From positions 62,001 to 126,000 of the forward strand of contig ML769486.1 in NCBI GenBank assembly GCA_009733575.1: 64,000 bases of DNA, given 5' to 3'. The position numbers and the translations under genes are program-made. A model generated the notes under the pieces. The model was not told the DNA's origin. It saw only the letters and a list, made by a program, of their open reading frames with translations, and made no database searches. The DNA is from Gymnopus androsaceus JB14. Lineage: Eukaryota > Basidiomycota > Agaricomycetes > Agaricales > Omphalotaceae. Numbering within the stretch: the first letter of the stretch is position 1; each line of letters begins with the position of its first letter. Shown one piece after another: positions 22,912 to 36,367 of this stretch.

Positions 22912-25281
22912 TCAAATGTTATCTTTTTCTCGGGTCCAGCCAAACTCTAAGAACCGCGCCGAAAAGTCGACTTCACAGAGTGACGCTGAATACGTATAAA
23001 TCAGCACAACTACTACAGTCATCAGCGGCAATATAGTGCACTTACCCAAATCATAAAATTCACTTTTTGAAATGTCGGGAAGCTGATGATCATGAGCATC
23101 AAGTGGTACACCGAAACGCTGTAACAACATTATCCACATTTAAAAGAGGCAGTTGATGTAAACAGCCGAGAACGGACCTTTGGATGTATTCTATGACCAG
23201 ATCGAAGTTGTAGGTCAAAGGCAGCAGCAACAGGTCCGGTATTTTCTTCAGCGAGAAACTCGTGAAAAATATCGTCGTGATCAGTAGAACGCATCCAGAG
23301 ACTCTATAAGTCGAAGCACCGCGGGAGAACGTAATCCTTGGGTGAAAACATTCTTTAATTTGGTTTTCTGTAGAGTTCGTCAGTCATTTAGTCAACAAAC
23401 AAGCTTTTTCACATACGAGACTAGGAATCTTGAGACACTTGTGCGTAAAGATTACCAACGCCGCGTGAGGATTGCACCGGGCTAAAGCATGCGGACGGTC
23501 ATAATGCCACGCTCTCGAATGCATCAAAAGTGAAGCAAAGTCGTTTCCCCGATTCAACAACGGTCCCCAATCAGCCAAGCACCTTCGAATCCCAATCTCA
23601 TCCATCATATTCCTCGTATCGACCCTATCAAAACACGCCCCTTCAAACGTCGGAATAACACCCGCTGAGATGCCCTTTGCGAGAATCTGAGGGTCGAATT
23701 GAGTGAGGAAGAAGTTGATGTCGAGGTCTTTGACTTGATATGCAAATTGACGGAATTGAGATTTGAGATGGAAGAAGAGGCAGCCAAAGATGTCGGCGGA
23801 TTCCATCATGGCGATTTTGGCTCCTGATGCTTGAACAGCAGAAGCGTCCCATCCTTGCAATGGATTAAATTCACTCTTGCCTAACCATTCGCCCTGGGAG
23901 GAGAACATAAGGCTAGATTCGGTCAGAGAGAGAGTTCCCGTGTACTCAGTGAGGATATTAGCGTACCGATTCGGATGCGTAAAGATACCCGTATCGGCCG
24001 AAAATGGTGCTAAGACACCTGTCTCCCTAAAGCGTTTGAATGCCATCCGATGATTCGGTCTCAGCTTCGAAAGAAAACGATCCCAAGAATCCATGTTCTC
24101 GGACGCGTCGAGCACTCTTCGCTGATTCTTCAACGCCAGTGCCAAACCATATGTCGAGTTGAACATCTCCGAAGGCTGTTTGACTCCGGCGATGGTCTGT
24201 AGAGATTGAATCTTTCCTTTTCCTCGTGTCCCCAGGCTCACTCTGAATGAAATATCGCCACCATCGAATTGGCTTCCGTAGATGTCGTCAAGACAACGTT
24301 GAAGGTAGGCGGCGCCCGGGGCAGACAGGGCGGACGAGTACATTAGGTGTACAGCTAGCTCGGCGGCTTCGTCGATGGAAGGCTCGGGGTTAAGGAGGGC
24401 GTATAGTATGACAAGGTTGCGGTTGGTGATAATTGGATCAGAGTTGTTCAAGAGGACGTCGATTCTTCCTTGATAGTCCTTGTGTAGGTTATTTACTGTT
24501 TTGACCAGGTTCCTAATATCTCCACAAGCTGAGAAGCAGGAGGAAGAGTAAGTAACAGGAGATTGGAGGATTTAGAAAAAGGACACCGTACTTGCGAAGC
24601 AAAGCTTGTAATCTTTATAGATAGCTTCTTCACCTTCGTTCTGGGCCAACTGAAGTATATCAACGGCAGGGAAGATAAACGAAGAGGGGGAGAAGCTAGT
24701 GGAGGAGCATGCAAAGGAAGGCGGCCGATCCTGTGTAATCCATCCTGGTTGCCAGTTCTCTTCGAGATAAGGGTGAGCGCAAATGGAGCTGTGTCTGACC
24801 CAGTGTTGCTTTTGGCAGCGTTCAGAACAATACTGAGAGAGAGAATGAGAATGAGTAACGGCTCGAAATTGGGGACTGACTTTTACTAGTTGACACTACG
24901 AAAGAGCTGAGATAAGTACGAATCTTTGAAAATAAAAACTTTACAGCAACTCACTCGAGAACACGATATGAACCCTTGCTCAGAGCATCGCTTCTGTCCA
25001 AGAGCGCGCGTAGAATAGTTGGCGCACATAAGATGCGTTATTGGCTCGCCGTAAGGACCTGAGCCCAGCCCAAAGGACATGAGACTCTCAAGAGACAAAA
25101 ACTGCGAAGGCCGTTCTTGATACGCAAGACAGCTGGTGTCCTCGGAAGACTTTTGTCGTTGTAGTCTGCCTATCATGGTGTTGTACATCGAATTGACCCG
25201 TACGAGCGACTTTGCTCTGACCAGACCTGGGACAGAGGGAGCCAATGAAGATGACTGCGGTGAGGATGGCCTTGATGGCAT
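22912..25281 (-). CDS. MYND zinc finger / DUF4470 protein
   Basis: A basidiomycete-type protein with an N-terminal MYND finger and a DUF4470 region. MYND fingers mediate protein contacts, and the role of this family is unknown. Exon 1 (25281-24955) begins MPSRPSSPQSSS, is Ser-rich, and ends with the first half of the finger (CANY...RCSEQG...C). Splicing to 24832 supplies YCSERCQKQHWVRHSSIC, completing the Cys/His pattern. The next exons carry VDILQLAQNEGEEAIYKDYK and GDIRNLVKTVNNL (DUF4470 start). The long exon 24460-23420 continues the domain. An intron with donor GTATGT at about 23420 and acceptor at about 23308 leads to SLWMRSTDHDD. Two final small exons end EFGWTREKDNI at 22912. No internal stop remains after splicing. 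The length, about 620 residues, fits the family. Confidence 0.78.
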
Positions 25282-25328
25282 GGTGATCCAAAATTCGAGA
25301 AGGGTAGTTTCGATTCTGAGGATCCCAG

Positions 25329-25336
25329 CTTTTATA
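25329..25336 (-). promoter_or_regulatory. TATA box of MYND gene
   Basis: TATAAAAG on the minus strand lies about 48 bp upstream of the ATG at 25281. Confidence 0.5.
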
Positions 25337-25855
25337 CTGAAATCCTCGTTCTCCAGTTAATTTCCTGGAGCCCGAGGAAGTCATTGCAGACTTTTACGTG
25401 TCTCGTTTGCTTCTTCCAACGTAGAACCTGTAAGATGAGTCTAAGTGAAGAATCTGAAGATAAGCTGGAGCAAACGCCAATCAAGCGCTAGTCTTGAGAA
25501 TAAGCGCCAATTAATTAACATGCATTCGGTTTCCTTCGACGTTCGTCCACTTTGGCCGCCCAGCCCACCCTTCTACGTAACTTCTACGCGTTATTGCTTC
25601 GCTTCACTCGCAATCACCCTCTTCAGTACTTCAATTCTGGTCTATTTACTCAATTGGCAGTCTTTCTTTTTGGCTGAGTGCAGGATAACTGCGATCGCAA
25701 AAACTTGTATCTCGCCGTCCTTCGCCTGTTCGGTCAGTTTTGGGATCGCCTGCTATCTCTACTCTACGTCGAGTCTCTCTTACGAGCTGGTCTATATCGA
25801 ACTGACGAAATCGCGAAAGTCATCGAGGCTACACGAACACTCACCGCATCTCATA

Positions 25856-27576
25856 GGATGCTCCCATGACTAGAGTTCTAGTAAACTTGGGATCATCCTA
25901 CTGGCTTCAACAGGGATCTCTGGCATGTGAATCTATCCTATCCTATCCTATCCTATCCTATCCTATCCCATCCAGTTCACTGAACTTCCACAGAGGCTAA
26001 GATGGGATGGCCTGGATGAGATGGGATGGAAGTCTATGACTTTTAATTCCAGTACTCACATAGGATGGGATGGATTGTATCATCTTTGATTCACAACTAC
26101 CTACCTAGGATGGGATACATGTTATTTTACTACAATATATAGGATGGGATAGGATGGAATAGAATTATCAATCCATTAATTCTCCACCTGGCACCTGGCA
26201 ATGCAATGCAATGAAATACAGTAAAGATGGGATGGAACAACAAAGGATGGGATGGAATTGAATGCAAAAACTCACAAACTTAAGAGCAGTACTTGCCAGA
26301 AAGAGAGGCCAGGAGGCTACCATGAGATGGGATAGGATGATATGCTAGCAGTAGGTAGTAAGTCTGTAGGATAGGGATGCAATGGGATTTGGATAGGATG
26401 GAATGGGATGGGATGGGATAGGATGGTAGGTTAGGAGGGATATTTGGAATGGAACCAAGGAGCTGCTTGTACATGCACAGAGTTAAGTTTTAACACTTAA
26501 ATTCAGCTGATATAAGAGAATAGAGTATATATACCATTAAAGTCTGAGGCTTTGAGCAAAAGAATATGGAGGAAATTGCTGTTGAAGGAGAGAGATGGTG
26601 GAGGTACGAGGTCAAGGAACATCCAGATCACGCGACTTTCACACTCCGCCCAATCAACAAGGTCATGTGATTGCGGGTATAAATATGCAGGCCACGGCGT
26701 TTCGAACTTCCTCTCTCCCTTCATCATCTCCCACCCAAATTCCTTCCTTATTTTTCCATCAAGTCTCTATGTCAAGCTTTCGCCTTGAGGCCAGCTTTAA
26801 CATATCTTGCTGGCGAATCTAGCCATGTGGGTGAGTTTTGGCCCACTATTGCAATGGTGGCTCTCTCACTGACCTACCTTTTGGTTTATACATGTACTTT
26901 TGCACTCTTTTCCTTTGTATTAACTTTTCAGTTTACCTCTACCTTCTGTCGCTCCTCTGCCTAGTTAGACTTTGGAACCAGACAGGTGTAATTTTATTGC
27001 ATGGTGAAGGATAGGATGGGTTGATGGATATGATGGTTCTTTGGTTGGATGGGATGGGATGGGATTGCATCATTACTGAGATGATCCAGACTGAGATAGG
27101 ATGGTCTTTGGAGGAAATCCAGGAGGGATGGGATGGGATGGGATCAGTGAGTTGGTCCAAATATGATTATGTGTTGGGATTGGATTGGATGGGGTAGGAA
27201 CGAATATTCAATGTATTAAATATGTGCCTATGATATCCCCAATTATGACAAAAACTTAATTACTGTAATACCTTGGTTGAGATGAGATGGGATGAGATAG
27301 GATGGTCCTCAGATTGGATAGATAAAAGCATCTGATAAATTTGAAAGATGCAAGCAACATCCTATCTTATCCTATCTGTCTATACAGAAACCAATTATCC
27401 CATCCTATCTCCCTGTCCCATAGGCACTGACTGAACCCAAACATATCCCAGCCCATCCCATGTAAGCAAGTGGCAGCAGCATCCTATCCATCTATCGCAT
27501 CCTATTGCACAAAAATAGCTACACTGCAATAGGATGATCCTATGTTCACTAGAACTCTAGTCATAGGAGCATCCCG
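25856..27576. mobile_element. 1.7-kb TIR element filled with GGATGGGAT satellite-like motifs
   Basis: The ends are inverted repeats of about 48 bp with few mismatches. The left end begins GGATGCTCCCATGACTAG. The reverse complement of the right end reads GGATGCTCCTATGACTAG. TCATA flanks it on both sides (25851-25855 and 27577-27581), a likely 5-bp target duplication. The interior is dominated by GGATGGGAT/GGATAGGAT units and their complement, including a TATCC run at 25934-25972. A non-repetitive core (26640-26830) is different. No transposase frame is present. TIRs plus a 5-bp duplication do not match a standard class, so the superfamily is left open. Confidence 0.8.
26640..26830 (+). promoter_or_regulatory. 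Promoter-like core inside the TIR element
   Basis: Within the otherwise satellite-like element, this segment has a strong TATA box (GTATAAATATG near 26677-26687). A 70-bp pyrimidine-rich tract (CTTCCTCTCTCCCTTC) follows, then an ATG at 26770 opening a 17-codon frame (MSSFRLEASFNISCWRI). This is the normal layout of a basidiomycete core promoter and start. It may be a captured host promoter or the element's own promoter. No longer coding region follows. Confidence 0.35.
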
Positions 27577-28950
27577 TCATATGCGGTTCCTGTGGTTTAT
27601 GCGTTCTCTCGTCCCTGCATTATTCGATCCTTCTATCGATGTCCATGGGTGTCCCCTCACCCCCGGAGACTTTCACTCACAAAACATCATGATTACTGAT
27701 GCCAACTCCTCTCATCCTTGTATTTCAGCCATCATCGACTGGGAATTCTCGGGCCCGGACTTTGTATCATCCTTCGCGCAGTATCCATTCTTCATCGTAG
27801 ATCACCCCCGCTTGGGACGAGGACCATCCTCTGCGCGAGCGGAATATACTAGATCAGGCCATATTTGACGAGCTTCTTCTCGAAGCGGAGCGCAACCGTA
27901 ATCCAGTTGGCGGCTCACAGCTTTCACACCTCATCTCTAATAGCTACGGAATCTATCTCTTTCAGCAGGTGATGTATTATCCAGCCATGAGATCAGTGTT
28001 GGATCCTCTACTTTGGGCCCATGTATTTGGCAATGAACCTGAAGAAAATTTCTCGGATGATTACTACTGGGCACTGGAGAACGGGATATTGAACAAAGAC
28101 TGGCAGCGGTTTGACCGAGAGACGGAAGTGTGGCTTGAGGCGTGCCAAGTTCTGGGTGAGGAAGTTGGTAGTACGACTCCGAGTCTGACAAGAAAGGAGT
28201 TTAAGGATCTTGTAGTGAAATATTCGGATAGGTTTAACGAGGAGGGAAGTGTGCGTAGATGGTTGGCATCTTCACAGTGAAATGTAACAAGTTCTTTTGG
28301 ATGGGAGCGATAGTATGGATTTGCATGTATTCAATAAATTAGAATCCTAATAATGTAGAATAAGATTGGAGGTATATTACAGCCTGACATCCATCTGAAT
28401 CTTGAGATGAACATTAGATGAGCAAAGTAACATGATTTCCAGTCCGTATACAGAAAGTACATCACCTCATCCGAGTCGAGGGGTTATTTAAGGAATGGAC
28501 AAGGAAAGGAAAGTCAATTGACAACAGCCACGGCGAGAGGAGAGAGAGGGGATGGAATTTCAGTTCATGCATTCTTTAGGTCCCCTTGCAAAGCACTTCA
28601 AGAAGGCGGGAAGATGGGATGTGGGACCATCGAAAGCAGCCGCGCTGATTTACCATTCTTATACCATTACTGGCGAAAGGAGCGTAAATAACGGCATTTC
28701 ATTGCAAGAAGAAAGGAATCTTTGAGTACCTGAGGAACACAAGATGAGTCAAAGAACCGTATTTCCGGTCCATATGATGTATATATACCAATGCTACAAA
28801 GAAAGTACATCACCTCATCGGAGTTGATTCAATGGGTTAACACTTTGTTAACGGAATTCATTCGCTATCCATTTAACCATAGTACACAACCAATTGGCAC
28901 ACAGCTTCCGCATGGCAGTCTTCCAACCTCAAGTGATAGCAGAAGTAGTA

Positions 28951-30602
28951 CTACACCTCAGAATAGTCTGGGGGAAGCTCAATTACCTCCCTCAGACCAT
29001 CAGCCGTTTCGCTGCGAGTTAAATCCCTCCATCCGCTATCCTGGTGACGGTAAGCTGTAGGATTGTTCTCCGATTGAATCACCAAATCGATATCAGGCGT
29101 AGGCTCTGCATTTATTTCCACAGATTCCTCGCGATGGCTTTCGGTGAAAACTGGTGCTTCAATACGGACAGGAGGCTGACGTGCCCGTTTTGGCTCTCTT
29201 GTAGGTAAGCCAGGTTGTGGAATTCGACGCCTCTGATTTTTGGGTGGGCGGGTGTCTTCATTCAAAATGGCAGGGTGTGTCGTTTGTCTTTGTTCCATGG
29301 ACGAAGGCTCTTCCTCGGCAGATCTAACCTCTCCAGGGAAGGGCGAGACTACTACAATTTCGTGCTGGATTCTCCGCCGACGCCATAAACAATAAACCAA
29401 GGACGCAAGGAGTAGAAAGGTGACCACGGCGCCTAGTATAGAGCCTACCAGAAGTGGTATTGAAGGCTGCGAGTGAGGATTTATGATCGAAGCCCCTGTT
29501 GCTGCGCTAATGGTGAAACCAAGTTACTGAATGCGACGCTCAATGAAGTGGAATGAGACTTGCGAGTTTGATGGCGAGGAGGAGGTGCTAAAGTCATTCA
29601 GATCAGCTAAGTATATCCTATTTGTTCACCAGTAAGTGCTTACACGGTTGTCACTAGAGTAGCTCCTGACTCGGTGATGGTGGATACTAGTATTGCCCTA
29701 TATGCGCTTCAATGAAATCTCTTCAAGCACCAGGGGCAGAAAACTAACCCAGGATTATCTGTCGAAGTGGCTATGGATCTGGAAGAGAAATGAGTGGATA
29801 CTTCATGTGACCGCACGGTGTAGCTTACATGGTGGACGAGATACTAGATGGTATTATCGACGATGATGAAGCACTGGTAAAGCTGACACTTGTAGAGCTG
29901 AAAGATGATAATGATGGGTGTGATATTCATAGTATGGAAAATCCAAACCTTGTTAACGAATGCGTAGCATCAGACTCGGAGCTCGATGAAGTTAAAGATG
30001 GTGGATTGGTAGTTCTGGAAATGAATCTATTCAGATACAGATTATGATATTTAACATGGAAAAGGCCTACGAGGAAAGTGCTGTCTTCGGTGTTGAGGTG
30101 GGTGGTGATATGCTTGTGAAAGTATTAGTAATCGCCAGGATTGGGAATCCCAAACTATAATTGGAAACGTTATTAGCTGCCATTATATTTAGGTTGTACT
30201 TACACAGAGAGTATTGCTTGGAATGACCTAGATGGAGAGGTTACTTCCCGTGTCTCGTTGATCATAGCTTATCATCATACCCAGGCTCCGAAACACTGAA
30301 TGGTATTGTACCCTGCGTGGGCCCTGTGACCTCTGAAGTTATAGTTATAGTTGTAATGGTTTGGCTGGCTTTGGCGACTGCGAAAAAAAGTGTAGCAGAA
30401 GAGACATCGGGACCATCGGGACCATCACTCCAGCCCCAAGTAGCAACAACCTCATTCTGAGTAACAGTCGGTGAAACTTGCAGGTCAAGTTCTTGAGCCC
30501 ACTGTTGTACAAGACCATTCAAGAACCTAATCCATGCAAGGTTAAAAAATCATTGACTGAGGTTCACTTGACATACCAGAGCCAGAAGATCACCTTCCTC
30601 AT
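28951..30602 (-). CDS. Single-pass membrane protein with Ser/Thr-rich stalk (left copy)
   Basis: The start at 30602 gives a signal peptide (MRKVIFWLW, then after an intron FLNGLVQQWA). A predicted extracellular beta-type domain follows (LQVSPTVTQNEVVATWGWSDG ... TIPFSVSEPG). Several short exons encode a Ser/Thr-rich stalk (TNPPSLTSSSSESDATHSLT; SVSFTSASSSSIIPSSISST). Then comes AILVSTITESGATLVTT, a transmembrane helix (IPLLVGSILGAVVTFLLLAS LVYCLW) and an Arg-rich stop-transfer WRRRR. The cytoplasmic tail of about 130 residues is Pro/Glu/Arg-rich and ends ELPPDYSEV. Family unknown; the layout resembles fungal cell-surface sensors or adhesins. All exons can be joined without stops. The PPDY near the C-terminus is a possible PPxY ubiquitin-ligase docking site (inference). 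The second copy, 39229-40693, is broken at its start. Confidence 0.6.
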
Positions 30603-31318
30603 TGCAGGGGGTTGGTTAGTATGACAAGCTGTTTTTGAAGTTTTCGGAGACTTAAAGTGTTATGAAGGATATCAGGCATCACAAGGGTCTAGAGATGTGG
30701 TGTTGTAACGGACAACAATCATGGTGAGAGCAGAGAAAGATGACCTTACAATATCAGTTCTCGCGCTCTTTAGGTCCTTTGCAACGATGAGCATCGAATG
30801 TTTATAGCCCTGCTGATTGTCGATTCCATATGTACAAGATCAGTTCGAGCTTTTAAAAAATCCAAGAGTCTTACATGAGTGTGGATCCTTGCTTGAAGAT
30901 GTGCGATGGCCTGGGACACCCGAGTTGTACATCTTTTAAGATAAGATGGTTAGCATGTCAACAGTCTCGCTAATCCGTTTTAATATATTCGACTAGTTTC
31001 CGGATGAGAATCACTGTCGGATCATCATTCTAAAATACAGAAAACATTGAGCTGAAAGCTCAGATCCCTATGATGGAAGTCCATAGCCCATGCGAGTCAC
31101 GACTCACAAGTGACGCTACAAGTCACTGTTTCAAAACTCGTACTGGAATACGGATACTTATGCCTGTAGCCCGTGACCTGTAGCGCTTCGCGAAAATAAG
31201 GTCGTGAAAGTTGAGAGCAAAGCTAGTGAGCTATCGAGAGTTACGACATACATATGCATATGCATTCGGATATTTCTACTACTACTCCTCTACATTGTCA
31301 GCCCTTAGACATCAGGCC

Positions 31319-33135
<1,817 letters not shown>

Positions 33136-33649
33136 CCCATGTATACTGAGCAATGCAGCTCGCTAGCACCAGTTTCGATGACCGTCGGATCTGTAGTAGC
33201 CATTGGTTCAGCTAGAGCCCCAGTGTAACGGTATGCAGACATGAAGCGGTCTAGCGACTCATTTCAGCAATCGAGGTAGCATTGTCAGAATCATCCGGAC
33301 ACGTAGAAGAGAGTAGGATGAAGACCATCTTGCATTGCGAGGACGTGGTTCGAAAAAGGTGTTCAGTTCGGTTTATCGGGCCGTTGTAGCCATGGATCGG
33401 AGGACTTTCTCAGTTTCCGCCATAAACCCTATTCCGGAAAAGGCAATAGTCTAGCAGAACATTCTAATCTATTATGACATGTGCCTGCCAGTTGCCAAAT
33501 CTAAGCGCTCAGTCGGACTTGTTGCAACTCGAATAAAATATACATTTAATACTATTGTAAACTACGCGTACCTAAACGAATGACTGAAAAACAAAGCGAA
33601 CGGTATTACAAACCGAATAAAGTGAGAATGCGTAGCGACGCAGGGAAAA

Positions 33650-34162
33650 TTACAATACGAAGTCGCGAGACTGTACATAAGATATCCAGTCCATAGTGAG
33701 GAATGCTCCAGCTGCTTTATCTTCCTCCGGCATGGCTCGCCAGATTTCGTAGTGAAGATAGAAGTCATCCGGGTTCCAAGCGTGCCCAAACTCCATCTCA
33801 AAGCGTCGTTGCGGCGAAAGCGATGAGGAGGCATCATCGAAGATGCTATTGAATCCTTCCGATAGCCGAGCAACAGTCAGACCTGCAGGCCATGACAGTA
33901 CTGAAAGGGCTGGAGTAGAGGATGAGGATGGCGGAGAAGAAGAGAATCAATAGTCTGGAGACACGGGAAATATTGAAGTGGAGGATGATGATGACTGAGA
34001 AGAAGATGGCGTTACTCGAGCTCGCTTCTTCGCCGGCATTCCCGTTACATCGCGACGCCATGGCAGATCCCAGTCGGGTTCATCTGCTTCGAGCTCCTCC
34101 AGAGTACGATCAATGAGAGCTAGCTCTGGCGGAATCCGAGCCTGAGGGGTTATGCGAACCAT
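33650..34162 (-). pseudogene. Uncharacterised ORF inside the MULE-like element
   Basis: Starting MVRITPQARIPPELAL, the frame runs about 170 codons to a TAA at 33650, interrupted once by TGA (near 33945). The first part is acidic and then basic (PAKKRARV, a possible nuclear localisation signal) with a long Ser tract. The part after the stop is conserved-looking (RRFEMEFGHAWNPDDFY, EEDKAAGAFLTMDWISYV). It is the only long frame in the element. The single TGA could be bypassed by an unrecognised intron, but none with good ends joins in frame. Possibly a captured or accessory transposon protein. Confidence 0.4.
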
Positions 34163-34294
34163 GTCCTTGTCAGTGATAACGTTGAGACGTCCCGTGCGTG
34201 AGCTACGTGGGCGACGCTCTGGAATGGATGTGTGTTGGGATCGCAGGACTGGTTACCGAAGGATCAAGTCGGAATTTGAACTGCATTACTGTAG

Positions 34295-34365
34295 GGCGAG
34301 ATAAGGTAGCGCGAGACAAGAGGGCGAGATAAGGTAACGCGAGACAAGGTAGCGCGAATAAGGTA
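34295..34365. repeat. Short tandem array GCGAGATAAGGTA-like
   Basis: Three to four imperfect units of GCGAGA(T/C)AAGGTA(G/A)C repeat within the MULE-like element. They are possible subterminal transposase-binding repeats. Confidence 0.6.
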
Positions 34366-34539
34366 GTAATAGAGTAGGGATAACAGGCAGGTGACGGCGA
34401 TGAAGAAATGGCAGGCAAATGCCATGCGAGGATATCACGCGAGCAGATACCACGCGAGCTCATAGATAAGAATCTTCTGGCAGAATATTTCCTTTCCGGG
34501 AATAGGGTTTATGGCGGTATCTCAAAAGTGGATCGGAGG

Positions 34540-35569
34540 ACAATGATTTGATTCTGAACAGTGAATCCGATAATCCATCTACAAGCGATCCCCAACATCT
34601 CTGCTAGCTTGGAACGAATCACAAAAATGCCGCCCGCGGATGCGTATATTTGCTAAAAGGCCAGTTTGGTCTTGCGTAATTAGCGTCCAAGAGACTCCAA
34701 GTAAGTATCTCACATGAATTTCAATTCTAATACCACCGTAAGCAGCGACTCAATCCTGCTTGGATAGGAAACATGAATAAAGCTCAAGTGGACGACACAG
34801 GAGTCAATCCTATATATGATTCCAGCCGCGCATATTCCACGCACCCAAATACATGCTTTAAACTTGGATCTCGTACCTTGTGGTGGGTCCAGTCCAAAGA
34901 ATTTTTGACGACTCATAATACGGAGGTATTTACCGAGTTACTGGAATATCTATCGGTAGTAATTACTCCAAGGAACAGGGAGAAGGATCACGGATTAGGC
35001 CCACAACTAGCGGGAAGCTCAGCAGTCCAAAAGAGGTTTTTGTTCACATTCCTAGATCCCGATGGCGAGTTTGGGGTCCATATTTTTGCTGCCTTGTGAT
35101 ATCTGCGTACCCTTTGGTGGGTCAAATCTGCCTAAGAAATCCGTTTGAAAGTCGACTGATTGTTTCACGATAGAATCAAGAAACCTTTACTAAGGTTTAC
35201 CGCTTACAGCTGATTGTAAAACCAGGAGCACCTCAAAATATTCTGAGCACCCATTGCGCTCAGCTGCTGTTACTGTAAGTCACCCACAAGCACCACGAGG
35301 ATTAAATTGCTTTCGAAATTGCCCAAAAAGAGTCATAATATCTGGAGGTGGCCTCTCGTTTTTTGTAATTTTGCATATGCTCACGACTTCAAATCATAAT
35401 TTATGGGTATATTTTGTACCGGTTGCCTTACTGGTATATACGTATATAACAAGTACTCCAGTCGTGAAATTGCAATAGACAACGCACTCTCATCTGCGCC
35501 GTAAAAGGTGAAATGCATATTCTTTCGTCGAAGACCTAAAGGCGTACTAACAACTCTGTTACTCTTAAG
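34540..35569. other. Intergenic stretch, no supported gene
   Basis: Open frames such as 34773-35099 (plus) have no recognisable domain. The sequence around 34915-34975 has several ATACGGAG/TACTCC-like motifs of unknown meaning. The 3' part is presumably the promoter of the gene at 35570. Confidence 0.4.
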
Positions 35570-36367
35570 ATGTTCGCTGCTCTAGACTACAATACGCTTC
35601 CAACTGTCGACTTGGCAAACATAAAAGCCCAAACCATCGGCAACACTCCAAACGCACTCTGCGACCTTATTGATGACCACAACCTCACCGATCGGCTTGC
35701 CATTCGCCTCTTTCATAAACACTTTGACCTTGAAGAAAATGAGCTGGCTGTGTTTCAGAGCATCAATGTCGACGACGTGGCGCTTGGTCCGGTTGTGACG
35801 CTGAGCCCTCTCTCAGCTTCTAACATCACCGAGTACATTGGGAAGCACTTCCTCTTCAACGGTGACACTCTAGTCGCCTATGAGTGGATAGCGAATAACG
35901 TCGGCGATGGGGTGGACCTCTCTAAATATCCCGAGTTCACCAGTGCTTTCATTGAAACACTAGTTGCTGGAAATGCCACAGAGATCTTCGGTCTTGCCAC
36001 CATATCGGACTATGACAAGGTTATTTTTTAAGCATAAAACTTTTCTGTTATTGCTAACAAATGTCGCAAGGTTCTGCTTTCGGAGTTTGAGATTCCCCAT
36101 CTCCGGACCACGGTCATGGTTTCTGAGTGTCTACTCTCTCCTGATGCCGATACTAGCGTTATCGACACCAACTGGATCGTCAATAGCAAGATGGCCATCA
36201 CAAATGCTCATTGCCGAAAGACGACCAATGGACACTCAGCTGTAAGTGCTCATTGCCGACGAGCTACTCAGTCTGGAGTTCACAGTCAAGTATCGAAGTT
36301 CGAGAAGGATCAAGAAAAGCTTTTTCAGTTAATTATAAACCATGTTTTTGATACTGCAAGGAAATAA
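35570..36367 (+). CDS. Hypothetical protein, fungal-specific
   Basis: Exon 1 (35570 to about 36018) encodes MFAALDYNTLPTVDLANIKA, then TPNALCDLIDDHNLTDRLAIRLFHKHFDLEENEL. It continues to a GTTATT donor after DYDK. A second exon from about 36071 encodes VLLSEFEIPHLRTTVMVSECLLSP. It has two Cys-His pairs in a short repeat (NAHCRKTTNGHS and SAHCRRATQSGVH) and ends VFDTARK at 36367. The sequence resembles a family of small basidiomycete proteins I cannot name. The paired AHCR motifs could bind metal. No membrane segment or signal peptide was seen. It lies between two partial copies of kinase-like genes but reads away from the duplication. Confidence 0.6.

Larger units (their letters stand above)
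25678..28280 (+). pseudogene. APH-like phosphotransferase gene split by an insertion
   Basis: The right part (27582-28280, with at least one intron near 27810-27830) encodes HMRFLWFMRSLVPALFDPS, the catalytic-loop-like SPGDFHSQNI-type motif (here TPGDFHSQNIMI) and the metal-binding IIDWEFSG. It ends in a 100-residue C-terminal region with SVRRWLASSQ. These are the Brenner-type motifs of the aminoglycoside-phosphotransferase/choline-kinase fold. The left part (to 25855) encodes RLFGQFWDRLLSLLY...EATRTLTASH. Removing the element 25856-27576 and one TCATA copy joins the two parts in frame. The N-lobe and start codon upstream were not recognised, so the gene may have been incomplete already. Its 3' end is duplicated at 38440-38690. 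Confidence 0.7.
33404..34529. mobile_element. MULE-like element, 1.1 kb, 10-bp target duplication
   Basis: Terminal inverted repeats of about 39 bp share the core CCGCCATAAACCCTATTCC. The left end starts ACTTTCTCAG and the right end, reversed, starts ACTTTTGAGA. The element is flanked by perfect copies of GGATCGGAGG (33394-33403 and 34530-34539); the match can be extended to 13 bp by neighbouring bases. Mutator-like elements typically make 9-11-bp duplications, so this is the best fit. It carries one reading frame with a stop (33650-34162) and a GCGAGATAAGGTA tandem array, but no recognisable MULE transposase. Confidence 0.78.

Noticed and set aside
10266..25281. Possible biosynthetic gene cluster of oxidoreductases
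   Set aside because: No backbone synthase, terpene cyclase or pathway regulator is present; the enzymes are common metabolic families with ordinary spacing.
25934..25972. Possible CRISPR-like or telomeric array (TATCC units)
   Set aside because: Units are contiguous 5-mers without spacers, in a eukaryotic genome; it is a simple satellite within the inserted element.
34773..35099. 108-codon plus-strand frame after the MULE-like element
   Set aside because: No domain, no introns, no promoter signal; overlaps a shorter frame on the opposite strand.
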